From Agromyces cerinus subsp. cerinus (GTDB lineage Bacteria; Actinomycetota; Actinomycetes; Actinomycetales; Microbacteriaceae), in NCBI RefSeq assembly GCF_900142065.1, contig NZ_FSRJ01000003.1:62001-126000 (forward strand): a stretch of 64,000 bases of DNA. The letters are read 5' to 3'. A program made the translations under genes and the position numbers. Of this stretch, positions 1 through 9,037 are shown in pieces; positions within the stretch are counted from its first letter, which is position 1, and each line of letters opens with the position of its first letter. The notes under the pieces are model-generated. The model had not been told where the DNA came from and ran no database searches. It worked only from the letters and a program-made list of their open reading frames with translations.

Positions 1-399
1 GACCGCGAAGGTGAGGTCGCGCTTCATCTCGTGGAAGCCGTGGATCACGCCGTTGTGCATGAACAGCCAGTTCAGGTACCGGTACGGATGGCAGTTGGTG
101 CGCTGGATCGGCGGCCCGGCCGCCGCCCGCACGTGGCTGAAGAACAGCGGGCTCTCGACCGCATCCGTGATCTCGCGCAGGTTCTCGTCGTTCCACGCCG
201 GTTCGACGCTGTGGAACATCGACGGCAGGCTGCCCACGGTGGAGTCGGCGGGATACCAGCCGAAGCCGAATCCGTCGCCGTTGACCGTCTCGGCGCCGAG
301 CGGCGAATCGAGCGACTGCGCGACGAGCGAGTGCTGCGCGTCGAGAATCACAAGTGATGCCTGGAGCGGTTCTCCTGCGTAAGCGAGCCAACGACACAT
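1..399 (-). CDS. class II glutamine amidotransferase, partial (C-terminus beyond left edge)
   Basis: The reverse strand reads MCRWLAYAGEPL from an ATG at 399, so the nucleophile Cys2 follows the initiator Met, as in Ntn-type class II glutamine amidotransferases (YafJ/EgtC-like). Further on, DGFGFGWY and FFSHVRAA resemble the glutaminase active-site strands, and FMHNG fits the conserved HNG substrate-binding motif. The frame is open to base 1, giving 133 codons of a family usually near 250-280 residues. Members hydrolyse glutamine or gamma-glutamyl amides; EgtC acts in ergothioneine synthesis, but no other egt gene is visible here, so the substrate is unknown. Confidence 0.85.
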   Translation of the reverse strand, partial: MCRWLAYAGEPLQASLVILDAQHSLVAQSLDSPLGAETVNGDGFGFGWYPADSTVGSLPSMFHSVEPAWNDENLREITDAVESPLFFSHVRAAAGPPIQRTNCHPYRYLNWLFMHNGVIHGFHEMKRDLTFAV

Positions 400-494
400 G
401 GGACTCAACCCCCTCGTCCGGCATCTGAGTCCGGACGCCGCCAGCCTAGTGCCGCCCCGACGATTCCTCACCTGCTGCGTGCGAGTTGCCCTCC

Positions 495-530
495 CCGAGG
501 GCGGAGGCCGTCGCCGCGCTCAGCCCTCGG
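495..530 (-). terminator. inverted repeat at the end of the serine hydrolase gene
   Basis: CCGAGGGC (495-502) pairs with GCCCTCGG (523-530). The right arm overlaps the last codons of the upstream reverse-strand gene. There is no T-run, so terminator function is only a possibility. Confidence 0.3.
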
Positions 531-1827
531 GCGCCGGTTCGGCCGCGGGATCCGGTGTGGGACACGTGGCCAGTTCCGTCATCTTGGTCGTCGCCTGCTC
601 GAGCGACCACGGCAGCTCCACGAGCGGCTGCTCGTGCTCCGAAGCCGCCGGCGCCTTGGACGCGAGGGATGCGAGTGCGAAGGCCGCCTCCCGGACGAAG
701 GCGCCACCGGAGGTCGAGTTGTTCAGTGCGATGACGACGGTGAGCCCGGTCTCGGGATCGGTGAACGCGGCCGTCAGCGCGCCGGGTGACTCGCCGGCGA
801 GACCGCGCATCGGACCGTACTCCGCACCACCGAGCCCCCAGCTCTGCCACGCGGGAGTCTCGCCGCCCAATGGAATGGGGGTCCACTGCTTGCGGGCCGT
901 GGCCTCGTCCAGCAGCGCACCGGTCGCGAATGCGGCGCTGATGCGACGTGCGTCGTCGAGACTCGACACCGCACCCGCCGCGGCGCCGCCCATCGAGCTC
1001 GACTGATCGGTGTCGTCGCGGATGACCGCGCAGTCGGCCGTGCCGTTCGGGGCGAATGCGGCGGAGTAGGCGCCGAGGGCGCCGTCGAGCTCGGTGTCGC
1101 TCGGCGCCGGCAGCGACGTGTCCTCGAGCCCGAGCGGATCGAGGACGTACTGCTCGGCGAGCTCGTTCCACGTGCGGCCCGTGCTGCGCTCGAGCGCCAT
1201 CGACAGCAGGAGCACCCCGGTGCGCGACTCCGCCCACTGCTCGCCCGGAGGGCCGACGCGCGGCAGCGCGAGCCCGCTCGAGAGCAGCTCGTTGGCCGGC
1301 CAGATGCGCTCGGGATTCGTCACGAAGTGGCTCTTCAGCCCCGGGTAGTAGTCGGCGACGCCCGAGGTGTGGGCGCAGAGCTGACCGAGCGTGATGCCGT
1401 CGAGACCGGGCACCCAGTCGACGTAGGTCGAGACCTTGTCGTCGAGGGCCACCTTGCCGTCTTCGACGAGGCGCAGCAGCACCGTGCAGGTGACCTCGCT
1501 CGTGAGCGGCCCGAGGTGGAACTCGGTGTCGGTGCTGACCGGTTCGGACTTCTCGCCGAAGTCGACCGTGCCCGAGGCACCCGTCCACTCGCCCGACCAC
1601 GGAGACCATGCACCGGCCACGCCGCCGCTCGAACCGCTGAGCCTCACGGCTTCGTCGAGCACGGCCTGCAGTTGGTCGGAGAGGTCGTTGCCGAACTCGG
1701 CGTCGACGGGTTGGAGCGCCGCCAACGGGTCGACGGTGCCGCCGGTGCATCCGGACAATCCGAGTACTCCGACGAGCAGTACGGCGAGCAATCCCCGCCT
1801 GCGTGCGACCTTGGTCTGGCCAGCCAC
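520..1827 (-). CDS. serine hydrolase (beta-lactamase/DD-peptidase fold) lipoprotein
   Basis: 435 residues. The N-terminus is a lipoprotein signal: basic start, hydrophobic stretch, lipobox LSGC with Cys27. The body matches the class C beta-lactamase/AmpH-like serine hydrolase family: LSGSSGGVAGAWSPW region, H-T-S-G-V-A-D-Y-Y motif near residue 185, and a C-terminal segment with GLTVVIALNNS. A canonical SxxK was not found with certainty (the expected site reads TDTEFHLGPLTS), so catalysis may be altered. The GTG start at 1827 follows a GGGGAG Shine-Dalgarno. It probably acts outside the membrane on peptidoglycan or small esters. Substrate unknown. Confidence 0.75.
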   Translation of the reverse strand: MAGQTKVARRRGLLAVLLVGVLGLSGCTGGTVDPLAALQPVDAEFGNDLSDQLQAVLDEAVRLSGSSGGVAGAWSPWSGEWTGASGTVDFGEKSEPVSTDTEFHLGPLTSEVTCTVLLRLVEDGKVALDDKVSTYVDWVPGLDGITLGQLCAHTSGVADYYPGLKSHFVTNPERIWPANELLSSGLALPRVGPPGEQWAESRTGVLLLSMALERSTGRTWNELAEQYVLDPLGLEDTSLPAPSDTELDGALGAYSAAFAPNGTADCAVIRDDTDQSSSMGGAAAGAVSSLDDARRISAAFATGALLDEATARKQWTPIPLGGETPAWQSWGLGGAEYGPMRGLAGESPGALTAAFTDPETGLTVVIALNNSTSGGAFVREAAFALASLASKAPAASEHEQPLVELPWSLEQATTKMTELATCPTPDPAAEPAPEG

Positions 1828-1946
1828 CTAGCTCCCCTCAGCCGTGTGTCCGGTGAAATTGTAACCCGGCCAGGGGGCGATACCCGGACGGGGCGTGCCG
1901 CGACCCTGAAGCCGGAGGTGTTCCGCGGTGGCCGGCGCGCAGCAGA

Positions 1947-3254
1947 TCAGCGCTGCGGCGCGGTGATCTCGCGGTCGGCCCCCGACATGAATCGCTCGAC
2001 GTTGCGGTCGACGATGATGTCGCTCGGCCGGAGCGGGCGCTCGAGGTAGAGCCCCTCGAGCGAGGTGAGCCGGCTCAGCGCGACATACGTCTGCCCGGGG
2101 CTGAAGACGCGCTGGCCGAGGTCGACGATCGCCGTGTCGTAGCTCGCGCCCTGCGACTTGTGGATGGTCACCGCCCAGGCCAGTTTCAACGGGAACTGCG
2201 TGAACTCGGCGACGATCTGCTTCTCGAGCTTCTTGCGGATCGGGTCCCACGTGTACTTGTACTTCTCCCACGTGACCTGCTCGACCTCGTGCTCCTCGCC
2301 GCCGACGTCGACGCGCACGGCCCGCTTGAGCGAGGTGACCGTGCCGATCGTGCCGTTCACCCAGCGCTGGCCCTCCGGGCCGATCGCGGTGTCGTTGCGG
2401 AGGAACATCACCTGCGCGCCGAGCTTCAGCTCGAGGTTCTCGTCGGCGGGGAACGCCCGACCGCCGAAGTCGCCGTTCACCTCGGCCTCGTTGCCCTGCG
2501 ACTGCCCCGGCAACCGGTGCAGCTGCGTGCGATTGATGCGGTTGACGGTGTCGTTGCGGGTCGCGAGCGTGATCGCACCCTGCTCGGGCAGTGGCCGCCG
2601 CGCGCCGACGCTGTTCAGCACGCCCGCGATCTCGGCCGTCACCATGCCGTGCCGCACCGCGTTCAGCATGTGCTTGAACTCGTCGTCGTGCTGGCGGTGG
2701 ATCTCGCCGAGCTCGAAGATGCGCAGGTCGGTCTCGCGCCACACCTTCGCGTCGAAGAACCACATCGAGTCGTAGGTGTCGGCGAAGTAGGCGCGCTCGT
2801 CGGCGTCGCCCGGCACGGGTGCGAGCTGGTACGGGTCGCCGAAGAGCACGACCTGCGCTCCCCCGAACGGCTCGAGCGGGCGCTGCCTGGCCTGGCGGAG
2901 CGACCGGTCCATCGCGTCGAGCAGGTCGGCGTTGACCATCGAGACCTCGTCGATCACGAGCGTGTCCATGGCGTTCAGGATCTTGCGCACCGTGTCGTTC
3001 TGCTCGATGTCGTGGTCGGCGATGACCCCGATCGGCAGCCGGAAGAGCGAATGGATCGTCTGCCCGCCCACGTTCAGCGCGGCCACGCCCGTCGGGGCGC
3101 AGATCACGATCTGCTTCTGCGTGTTCCAGTTCAAGTGGTTCAGCAGGGTCGACTTGCCGGTGCCGGCGCGACCGGTGACGAAGACGTGCTCGCGCGTGCC
3201 CTCGATGGCCTGGAACACCGCGGCCTGTTCTCGGCTGAGGGTGACGTTCTGCAC
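1947..3254 (-). CDS. PIF1/RecD2-like ATP-dependent DNA helicase (superfamily 1B)
   Basis: 435 residues. Walker A GRAGTGKSTLL lies near residue 30, APTGVAALNVGG follows as motif Ia, VIDEVSMVNADLLDAM is the Walker B/motif II, and WAVTIHKSQGASYD plus TYVALSRLTSLEGL near the C-terminus are SF1 motifs V-VI. This is the PIF1-type arrangement, shorter than RecD and without RecBCD partners nearby. PIF1 helicases unwind forked or structured DNA 5' to 3'. The start is a GTG at 3254. It stands alone, convergent with nothing and divergent from the membrane-protein gene at 3410. Confidence 0.85.
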   Translation of the reverse strand: MQNVTLSREQAAVFQAIEGTREHVFVTGRAGTGKSTLLNHLNWNTQKQIVICAPTGVAALNVGGQTIHSLFRLPIGVIADHDIEQNDTVRKILNAMDTLVIDEVSMVNADLLDAMDRSLRQARQRPLEPFGGAQVVLFGDPYQLAPVPGDADERAYFADTYDSMWFFDAKVWRETDLRIFELGEIHRQHDDEFKHMLNAVRHGMVTAEIAGVLNSVGARRPLPEQGAITLATRNDTVNRINRTQLHRLPGQSQGNEAEVNGDFGGRAFPADENLELKLGAQVMFLRNDTAIGPEGQRWVNGTIGTVTSLKRAVRVDVGGEEHEVEQVTWEKYKYTWDPIRKKLEKQIVAEFTQFPLKLAWAVTIHKSQGASYDTAIVDLGQRVFSPGQTYVALSRLTSLEGLYLERPLRPSDIIVDRNVERFMSGADREITAPQR

Positions 3255-3396
3255 TGGGGGCGCTTTCGATTCGGCGAGCGGATGCCACGGAAGACGACGC
3301 GTGGCGATCCCACTGTAACCGGCCGATGCGGGCGCCGAGCAGCGCTGGGGCCCTGCCGCTCAGAGCTCGGCCTCAGTTCCCGCAGTCGACGCCCCG

Positions 3397-3402
3397 TACA
3401 CT
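3397..3402 (+). promoter_or_regulatory. -10 box of a probable leaderless promoter
   Basis: TACACT fits the actinobacterial TAnnnT -10 pattern and ends 7 bases before the GTG at 3410. A transcript started there would begin at or next to the start codon. No convincing -35 was found. Confidence 0.4.
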
Positions 3403-3409
3403 TGTGCGG

Positions 3410-4456
3410 GTGGGGAGCTCCGGGGTGCGCGGCAGTCGAGTCTCGCCGTTGTCCGTCGCCGGGTGGGTCGGGCTCGCGGTGCTCCTCGTCGGCGCCTTCA
3501 TCGCCGCCCTCGGCGCCCTGAATCAGACCGTGTACGGCTCCTCGAGCTTCATCGAGCGCTACCTCTCGGCCATTGCGAACGACGACATCGCCGAGGCGGC
3601 CACGACCCCGGGCGTCGCCCTCGACGATGCCGAGCTCGCGGCGCTCGGCCTGCCCGCGAACGTCTCGACGGCGATGCTGCGCACCGGGGTCATCGAGTCG
3701 GGCCCCGAAGACGTGACGATCATGAGCGACGTCGCCCGGGCCGACGGCACGCACACCGTGACCGCGAGCTACCGTCTCGCCGACGCGATCGTGCAGTCCT
3801 CGTTCGACGTGCGCCCGATCGAGCCGCTCTACGGCGTGCTGAACCGCTGGGAGTTCGCGGTCAGCCCGCTCGCCGTGATCGACGTCACCGCCGCGCACAA
3901 CCCGACGTTCACGGTCGGCTCACTCACCCTCGACGCCCGTGCCCTGAAGTCGGGCGACGAACTCGCCGCCTTCACCCAGGTGACTCCCTACATCGCGATC
4001 GCACCGGCCGTCTACGAGTTCTCGTACAGCTCGGAGCTGCTCGAGGCCGTGCCCGTCACCCTGCAGGCCGACGCCTCGACGCGCACGGCGGTGACCGTCG
4101 ACGCCCAGCCGACCCCCGCGTTCGTCGAGCGCGTGCAGTTCAAGGTCGACGACTTCCTCTCCAAGTGCGCCGCGCAACCCGTGCTGCAGCCGGCGGAGTG
4201 CCCGTTCGGCATCGAGATCGACGACCGGGTCACCGGTGAACCGGAGTGGAGCATCATCAGCTCGCCGCAGGTCACCCTGACGCCCGGCGAATCGTCGTTC
4301 GACATGCCGCCGACCGAGGGCGTCGCCCACATCACGGTCGAGGTGCAGTCCCTCTTCGACGGTCACTACTACACGCTCGACGAGGATCGTCCGTTCACGC
4401 TCGCCCTGTCGGCGACGATCACGCCCGACGACACCATCGACATCCAGCTGAAGTAG
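3410..4456 (+). CDS. hypothetical single-pass membrane protein with large extracellular domain
   Basis: 348 residues from GTG 3410; GTG 3404 and an ATG at 3326 are in-frame alternatives, and the -10-like TACACT at 3397 favours 3410. One hydrophobic segment (VGLAVLLVGAFIAALGAL) near the N-terminus is followed by an outside domain rich in beta-prone sequence. This has a conserved-looking Cys pair (CAAQPVLQPAEC) near residue 255. No recognised domain or catalytic motif was seen. The topology suggests a cell-surface protein anchored at its N-terminus. It ends 6 bases before the convergent CopD-CtaG gene. Confidence 0.7.
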   Translation: MGSSGVRGSRVSPLSVAGWVGLAVLLVGAFIAALGALNQTVYGSSSFIERYLSAIANDDIAEAATTPGVALDDAELAALGLPANVSTAMLRTGVIESGPEDVTIMSDVARADGTHTVTASYRLADAIVQSSFDVRPIEPLYGVLNRWEFAVSPLAVIDVTAAHNPTFTVGSLTLDARALKSGDELAAFTQVTPYIAIAPAVYEFSYSSELLEAVPVTLQADASTRTAVTVDAQPTPAFVERVQFKVDDFLSKCAAQPVLQPAECPFGIEIDDRVTGEPEWSIISSPQVTLTPGESSFDMPPTEGVAHITVEVQSLFDGHYYTLDEDRPFTLALSATITPDDTIDIQLK

Positions 4457-4462
4457 CGCTCG

Positions 4463-6436
4463 CTACTGCGGGCGGTCGTGCTCGGCGATCGCCGCGAGCT
4501 GTGCGTTGTACGCCTCGAGTTCGGCGTCGCCGGTACGGTCGGCGTGACGGTCGCGGCGCTTCGACTCCTTCTCGTCGCTGCGCGCCCACTGCACGGCGAC
4601 GGTGATCGCGAGCGCCACGGTCGGGATCTCGCCGATCGACCATGCGATGCCGCCGCCGAGCACCTGGTCCTCCAGCGCGAGGGTGCCCCAGCCCATCGCT
4701 CCGTACCAGTCGGCGAGCAGGAGCCCGGTGCTCGACATGATCGTGAGTCCGAAGAACGCGTGGAACGCCATGGTGCCGAGCAGGAGCAGCAGACGGAACG
4801 GGTACGGCAGCCGATACGGCACCGGGTCGATGCCGATGAGCGACTGCACGAACAGGTAGCCCGTGATGAGGAAGTGCACGATCATCCACTCGTGTCCGAT
4901 GTGGTCGAGCATCGTCCAGCGGAAGAGCGGCGAGTAGTAGAAGACCCAGAGCGAGCCGACGAAGAGCAGCGCGGCCACGATCGGGTTCGCGATGAAGCCG
5001 GCGAACCTCGAGTGCACGCCGATCAGGATCCACTCGCGGCCGCCGCGGCTGCCGTCCTTCCGGGCACGGATGGCGCGGGCCGCGAGCGTCACCGGCGCAC
5101 CGGGCACGAGCAGCACCGGCACGGCCATCGTGAGCACCATGTGGGCGAGCATGTGGGCCGAGAAGAGGTACTGCTCGTAGACGTTCACGCCGCCGTTGGT
5201 GATGTAGACGAGCAGCAGCAGGCCCGAGACCCAGAGCACCGTGCGGTAGATCGGCCAGCGGTCTCCGCGCTTGCGCAGGCGCCGCACACCGGCGATGTAG
5301 AAGAAGATGCCGAAGCCGCACACCAGCAGCCAGATGAGGTCGGGGTTCCACTCGGTGAAGTAGCGGGTCCACTCGGGCCACGGCGGCAGGGGCTCCCCCG
5401 TGAGGATCTCGGCGGGTGTGCGGGCGAGCGAGCCCGCCTGCTCCTCGGAGACCGGCGTGGCCGTGCGGGCCAGGGCCGCGGCAGCGCCCGACGCGAGCCC
5501 CATGAACGCCAGTTCGGCGACGACCAACCACCAGAACGAGCCGGCGCGCGAACCGTCGCCCCGCGACATCCGCCCGATCAGGAACCGGCGCTGCGCGGCG
5601 CCGAAGAGCCCGAGCGCGATGAGGGCGACCACCTTGACGACGACGAGCATGCCGTAGGGCGTGAACAGCTGGTCCCAGTCGCCGATGCGGAGCGCAGCGC
5701 TCGCATACCCCGAGAGCGCGACGACGATGAAGCTGATGAGCGCGACGGTCGAGTACCGCGCGAGCACGACGGGCAGTCGCTTCGCCCCGAGCTCGCCCTT
5801 CAGCAGCACGATCGTGACGAGGCCGCCGAGCCACACCGAGGCGAAGACGAGGTGCAGGCCGAGTCCGGTGACGGCGGCGGCGTGGCCGGCGGCACCCGCC
5901 GCATGGCCCTGCTGGGCGAGCGGCACGAGCGAGGCGACCGCGAGCACGGTCACGAACACGAGCGCGGTGTGGTTGCGCACGGCGAAGCACAGCACGGTGA
6001 CGGCGGCCGCGACGAGCGTCGTGGTGAGCCAGGCCTGCCCGAGCTCGATGGTCGTGACGAACTGGCCGAGCTTCTGCCCGAACGCATCGCTCAGGTCGAA
6101 CGGCACGCCCGTGACGAGCAGGAAGGTGAAGAGGCCGGTCGCCGCGCTCGCGACCGTCATGACGGCAGCGGATGCCGCGGCGACGTCGAGCGCCAGGTCG
6201 AACTCGCGTCGCTTCGGGCTGAGTGCCCAGACCGCGAGCACGAGGGCGCCGATCATGCCGGCCGCACCGAGGTTCACGAAGAGCTTCGCGATCGGCACGC
6301 CGTAGCGGGCGATGGGACCGGGGTCCTGGATCAGCTGTTCTGCCGCTCCTCCGCCGTAGGCGAGGCCGGCGAATGTCGCGGCGAGGGCGACGGCGATGAG
6401 CGCGGCGGGGCCGAGCACTCGAACGGAGCGAGGCAC
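4463..6436 (-). CDS. CopD-CtaG fusion: copper import / cytochrome c oxidase assembly membrane protein
   Basis: 657 residues with about 14-15 hydrophobic segments. The N-terminal half (to about residue 320) resembles the CopD copper-transport domain. The C-terminal half (about 370-620) resembles CtaG of caa3 oxidase assembly, with HMLAHMVLTMAVPVLLVPGAP and HFLITGYLF segments carrying His/Met residues suited to copper. This two-domain form is common in actinobacteria. It presumably supplies copper to the CuB/CuA centres of cytochrome oxidase. GTG start at 6436; the cytosolic C-terminus is charged (ARSDEKESKRRDRHADR). No oxidase genes are in the window. Confidence 0.88.
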   Translation of the reverse strand: MPRSVRVLGPAALIAVALAATFAGLAYGGGAAEQLIQDPGPIARYGVPIAKLFVNLGAAGMIGALVLAVWALSPKRREFDLALDVAAASAAVMTVASAATGLFTFLLVTGVPFDLSDAFGQKLGQFVTTIELGQAWLTTTLVAAAVTVLCFAVRNHTALVFVTVLAVASLVPLAQQGHAAGAAGHAAAVTGLGLHLVFASVWLGGLVTIVLLKGELGAKRLPVVLARYSTVALISFIVVALSGYASAALRIGDWDQLFTPYGMLVVVKVVALIALGLFGAAQRRFLIGRMSRGDGSRAGSFWWLVVAELAFMGLASGAAAALARTATPVSEEQAGSLARTPAEILTGEPLPPWPEWTRYFTEWNPDLIWLLVCGFGIFFYIAGVRRLRKRGDRWPIYRTVLWVSGLLLLVYITNGGVNVYEQYLFSAHMLAHMVLTMAVPVLLVPGAPVTLAARAIRARKDGSRGGREWILIGVHSRFAGFIANPIVAALLFVGSLWVFYYSPLFRWTMLDHIGHEWMIVHFLITGYLFVQSLIGIDPVPYRLPYPFRLLLLLGTMAFHAFFGLTIMSSTGLLLADWYGAMGWGTLALEDQVLGGGIAWSIGEIPTVALAITVAVQWARSDEKESKRRDRHADRTGDAELEAYNAQLAAIAEHDRPQ

Positions 6437-6493
6437 CGAACCAGCCTAGACGGCGCTACCCGTGCTTCCGCCCAGAGCGGGCGCCGGGAACGA

Positions 6494-6529
6494 CGAAGGG
6501 GCGCACGGCTCACGCCGTACGCCCCTTCG
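6494..6529 (-). terminator. hairpin terminator of the HU gene
   Basis: CGAAGGGGCG...CGCCCCTTCG arms, with ACGGC/GCCGT inside and loop TCAC, form a 16-bp stem with one mismatch. It lies 12 bases past the HU stop, in the expected place for its terminator, but lacks a long T-run. Confidence 0.7.
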
Positions 6530-6540
6530 GGAAGTCGCAG

Positions 6541-6828
6541 TTACTTCGCAGCAGCCTTGAGCTTCGAGCCGGCCGAGACCTTGACCGAGTAGCCGGCCGG
6601 GATCTGGATCTCGGCGCCGGTCTGCGGGTTGCGGCCGGTGCGCGCAGCGCGGTGCGTGCGCTCGACTGCGAGCCAGCCCGGGATGGAGACCTTGGTGCCC
6701 GAGCCCACGGACTCGGCGAGCGCCTCGAAGAGGCCGCCGAGAACGGCGTCGACGGTGGCCTGGCTCTGTCCGGTCGACGCAGCGACCTTCGCGACGAGCT
6801 CGGTCTTGTTGAGCGACTTGTCAGCCAT
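6541..6828 (-). CDS. hupB: HU-family histone-like DNA-binding protein
   Basis: 95 residues, the usual length for a single-domain HU. MADKSLNKTELVAKVA starts the dimerisation helices. The DNA-binding arm contains AARTGRNPQTGAEIQIPAG, the family signature with the intercalating Pro in RNPQTG. The mycobacterial Lys/Ala-rich tail is absent, so this is the short form. ATG 6828 follows AGGAGG at ideal spacing, which excludes the in-frame ATG at 6867. HU bends and compacts the nucleoid. It is monocistronic, with a strong hairpin just downstream. Confidence 0.95.
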   Translation of the reverse strand: MADKSLNKTELVAKVAASTGQSQATVDAVLGGLFEALAESVGSGTKVSIPGWLAVERTHRAARTGRNPQTGAEIQIPAGYSVKVSAGSKLKAAAK

Positions 6829-7038
6829 TGAATGTCCTCCTCGGACGTTCGCTGTTCGGTACAGCATGTGTGAGTTCCCGGGAACGATCGTTCAACCGCC
6901 CCCGTGGCCGTTCAGGCCGCCTCGAATGTAACAGAGTTCCGCGGAATCCCGCGGATTTCCGGCACTTTCCGGCACCTTCGCTCCGGCGTGTCGCGTCCGC
7001 TGGGAGCGAATTCGCGTCGCACCGCTCGGTGCGGATGA

Positions 7039-7077
7039 CGAAAGGGGCGCCCCGGGAAACCCGGGACGCCCCTTTCG
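7039..7077 (-). terminator. strong hairpin terminator of rpmB-rpmG-rpsN
   Basis: The arms 7039-7056 and 7060-7077 pair over 18 positions with one mismatch around an AAA loop. Read on the minus strand the stem ends in CCCCTTTCG, a short T-run. It sits 21 bases after the rpsN stop. Confidence 0.8.
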
Positions 7078-7098
7078 GTGAAGCGTGAAGCTACGTGC

Positions 7099-7404
7099 TT
7101 ACCAGCTCGACTTGGTGATGCCGGGCAGCTCGCCACGGTGCGCCATGTCGCGGAAGCGGACACGCGAGACACCGAACTTGGTGAGCACACCACGGGGGCG
7201 GCCGTCGATGGCGTCGCGCGAGCGCAGGCGAACCGGCGACGCGTTGCGGGGAAGCTTCTGCAGGCCCTTGCGAGCGGCCTCACGGCTCTCGTCGGTGCCG
7301 TTCGGGTCGACGAGCGCCTTCTTCAGCTCGAGGCGCTTCGCGGCGTACCGCTCGACGATGACCTTGCGCTGGTCGTTGCGTGCGATCTTGCTCTTCTTCG
7401 CCAT
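7099..7404 (-). CDS. rpsN: 30S ribosomal protein S14, zinc-independent form
   Basis: 101 residues, the long form of S14. It has no CxxC...CxxC zinc ribbon, so it is a C- (zinc-free) paralogue. [12 protein letters not shown]-type sequence ([20 protein letters not shown]) and the C-terminal [11 protein letters not shown] are diagnostic. It is the last gene of rpmB-rpmG-rpsN, 3 bases after rpmG. In other actinobacteria the C- versions of these three proteins form a Zur-repressed zinc-sparing operon. No Zur box was seen upstream here, so regulation may be constitutive. Confidence 0.95.
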   Translation of the reverse strand: MAKKSKIARNDQRKVIVERYAAKRLELKKALVDPNGTDESREAARKGLQKLPRNASPVRLRSRDAIDGRPRGVLTKFGVSRVRFRDMAHRGELPGITKSSW

Positions 7405-7407
7405 GTC

Positions 7408-7575
7408 TTAGCGCTCCTCTCGGAAGTCGACGTGCTTGCGCACTACAGGGTCGTACTTCTTGAGCACGAGGCGGTCGGGGTTGTTGCGGCGGTTCTTGCG
7501 GGTCACGTAGGTGTACCCGGTGCCGGCGGTCGACCGAAGCTTGATGATCGGCCGGATGTCCTGTGCCTTCGCCAT
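7408..7575 (-). CDS. rpmG: 50S ribosomal protein L33, zinc-independent form
   Basis: 55 residues. [20 protein letters not shown] begins a typical L33, followed by [18 protein letters not shown] and ending KHVDFREER. No cysteine is present, so this is the C- form. ATG 7575 shares its first base with the rpmB stop (TAATG), implying translational coupling. An AGGAGCG-type sequence at its own end serves as ribosome-binding site for rpsN. Confidence 0.95.
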   Translation of the reverse strand: MAKAQDIRPIIKLRSTAGTGYTYVTRKNRRNNPDRLVLKKYDPVVRKHVDFREER

Positions 7576-7811
7576 TAGAGCTTCACCCCACGTGCCTGCA
7601 TGTCCTTGACCACTGCTTCAATGCCACGAGCGTCGATCACCTTGATGCCCTTGGCGGACACGTTGATGGTGATGCTGCGACGCAGCGACGGCACGAAATA
7701 GGTCTTCTTCTGCACGTTCGGGTCGAAGCGGCGCTTCGTCCGGCGGTGCGAGTGCGAGATGTTGTGCCCGAAGCCGGGAACGGCTCCAGTCACCTGGCAC
7801 ACTGCTGCCAT
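7575..7811 (-). CDS. rpmB: 50S ribosomal protein L28, zinc-independent form
   Basis: 78 residues starting MAAVCQVTG, with [18 protein letters not shown], the family signature. A single Cys5 is present rather than paired CxxC motifs, so it should not need zinc. ATG 7811 was chosen over the in-frame upstream ATG at 7910, because L28 begins here and AGGAAACC precedes it. First gene of the operon with rpmG and rpsN. Confidence 0.95.
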   Translation of the reverse strand: MAAVCQVTGAVPGFGHNISHSHRRTKRRFDPNVQKKTYFVPSLRRSITINVSAKGIKVIDARGIEAVVKDMQARGVKL

Positions 7812-8045
7812 TGGTTTCCTCCAATACCGAGGGGCGGATGCCCCTCCCAAGGTCTCTTGTCTGCTGACCTTCCCCATGCGGAAGACCCGCGATCTCTCGC
7901 GTGAATTCAAGGGGATTGTCGCGGCATGGGCAGTGGAAGTGCCCAGCCAACGAGCCAGCTTACCAGACTGCGCCCGGGCGACCGAACCGAGCGGATGCCG
8001 CGCTGCGCGTCTCCCTCCGGCAGCGACGAGCGGACGACCCGCGCG

Positions 8046-8753
8046 TCAGCGATCCCAGACCGGCCCCACGACGCCTTCCCGACGCGTGAGCGGTCGGCGC
8101 GACAGCACGGCGGCGGTGAAGAAGCAGATCGCGCCGAGCAGGGTGCCGAGGTTCGCCCAGAACTGGCTCACGAAGTCCCCGGTGACCGGCGACACGTAGG
8201 CGCCCACGGCCGACACGGCGAAGGCCACCGAGCCGATCATGTTCAACCAGGTGCCGTGCCAGGTGCGGGCATGCGTGTCCCAGAGCGCGAGACGGTGCCG
8301 GGTCGCCACGACCGCCAGCACACTCGACACGAGGAAGGCGATGGACCCGAACGCGTCGGGCCGCCACCCCGCACCGAGCTTCTCAGGCGCGGCGATCGCG
8401 GCGGCGAGGGCGACGCCGGTGCTCACGTTGAAGCAGAGGGTTCCCGCGAACTGCACGGCGGCCGACCACCAGTCGGCGCGATCGGCGAGGTTCGTGTGGC
8501 TCCGGGGCGGTCGGCGGCCGCTGAGGCTCAGCTGGACGAATCCGGCACCGGTGAAGAACAACGAGCCGACGAAGAACGTGACGCCGACCAGCACGGCGCC
8601 GACCCAGTCGGCGTACGCGGGGAACGCGCCCGCCATGAAGCAGAGCGAACCGATGCCGAAGCCCCAGGCCTCGCGCCGCAGCCGAAGCGGCCTCCGATCG
8701 ACGGCCGCAGCTGGATCCTGCGCACCGTGGTCGTTCACGCTGCCGTGGTCCAT
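8046..8753 (-). CDS. six-helix integral membrane protein of unknown function
   Basis: 235 residues from ATG 8753, preceded by GAGAGGG; a longer in-frame start at 8888 is less likely. About six hydrophobic helices occur in three pairs (for example WVGAVLVGVTFFVGSLFFTGAGF and DAFGSIAFLVSSVLAVVAT), with Trp-rich loops (DWWSAAVQ, HGTWLNMIG). The repeating two-helix pattern resembles YrhK-type membrane proteins, a weak comparison. No partners, no catalytic residues. The 234 bases between its stop and rpmB hold only the latter's upstream region. Confidence 0.75.
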   Translation of the reverse strand: MDHGSVNDHGAQDPAAAVDRRPLRLRREAWGFGIGSLCFMAGAFPAYADWVGAVLVGVTFFVGSLFFTGAGFVQLSLSGRRPPRSHTNLADRADWWSAAVQFAGTLCFNVSTGVALAAAIAAPEKLGAGWRPDAFGSIAFLVSSVLAVVATRHRLALWDTHARTWHGTWLNMIGSVAFAVSAVGAYVSPVTGDFVSQFWANLGTLLGAICFFTAAVLSRRPLTRREGVVGPVWDR

Positions 8754-9037
8754 GCCGTCGCCCTCTCGCCGTGTGCGAAGCCCGCCCGTCAACCGTAGCC
8801 AGCGGGGCGCGGCGCTGGAAGGCGCGCCGCGCCGCACGATGGGGGCGCTGGTTGCGCTCGCCTTCGGTTGCTCTTCGCGAAAGACCACTGGCCGTAAACG
8901 ACGGCGGTCTCAACGGGTCAGTGCATCACCCTGGGCCGTTTCTGACCTCCGAAGCGGCGAACTGGGATTGTTCCCACCATCCCGATGGCACGCCGGTCCC
9001 TGATGTAGCGTGTGCCCAACCGATGGGGAGGATCACA

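Noticed and set aside
4478-6592. A 704-codon plus-strand frame opposite the CopD-CtaG gene.
   Set aside because: It is rich in Arg, Glu, His and Asp, with no ribosome-binding site or domain: the usual antisense shadow of a GC-rich gene. The same applies to other long frames opposite real genes (for example 13543-16545 and 2160-3521).
7812-7960. Zur box in front of rpmB.
   Set aside because: No sequence resembling TGATAATNATTNTCA occurs there.
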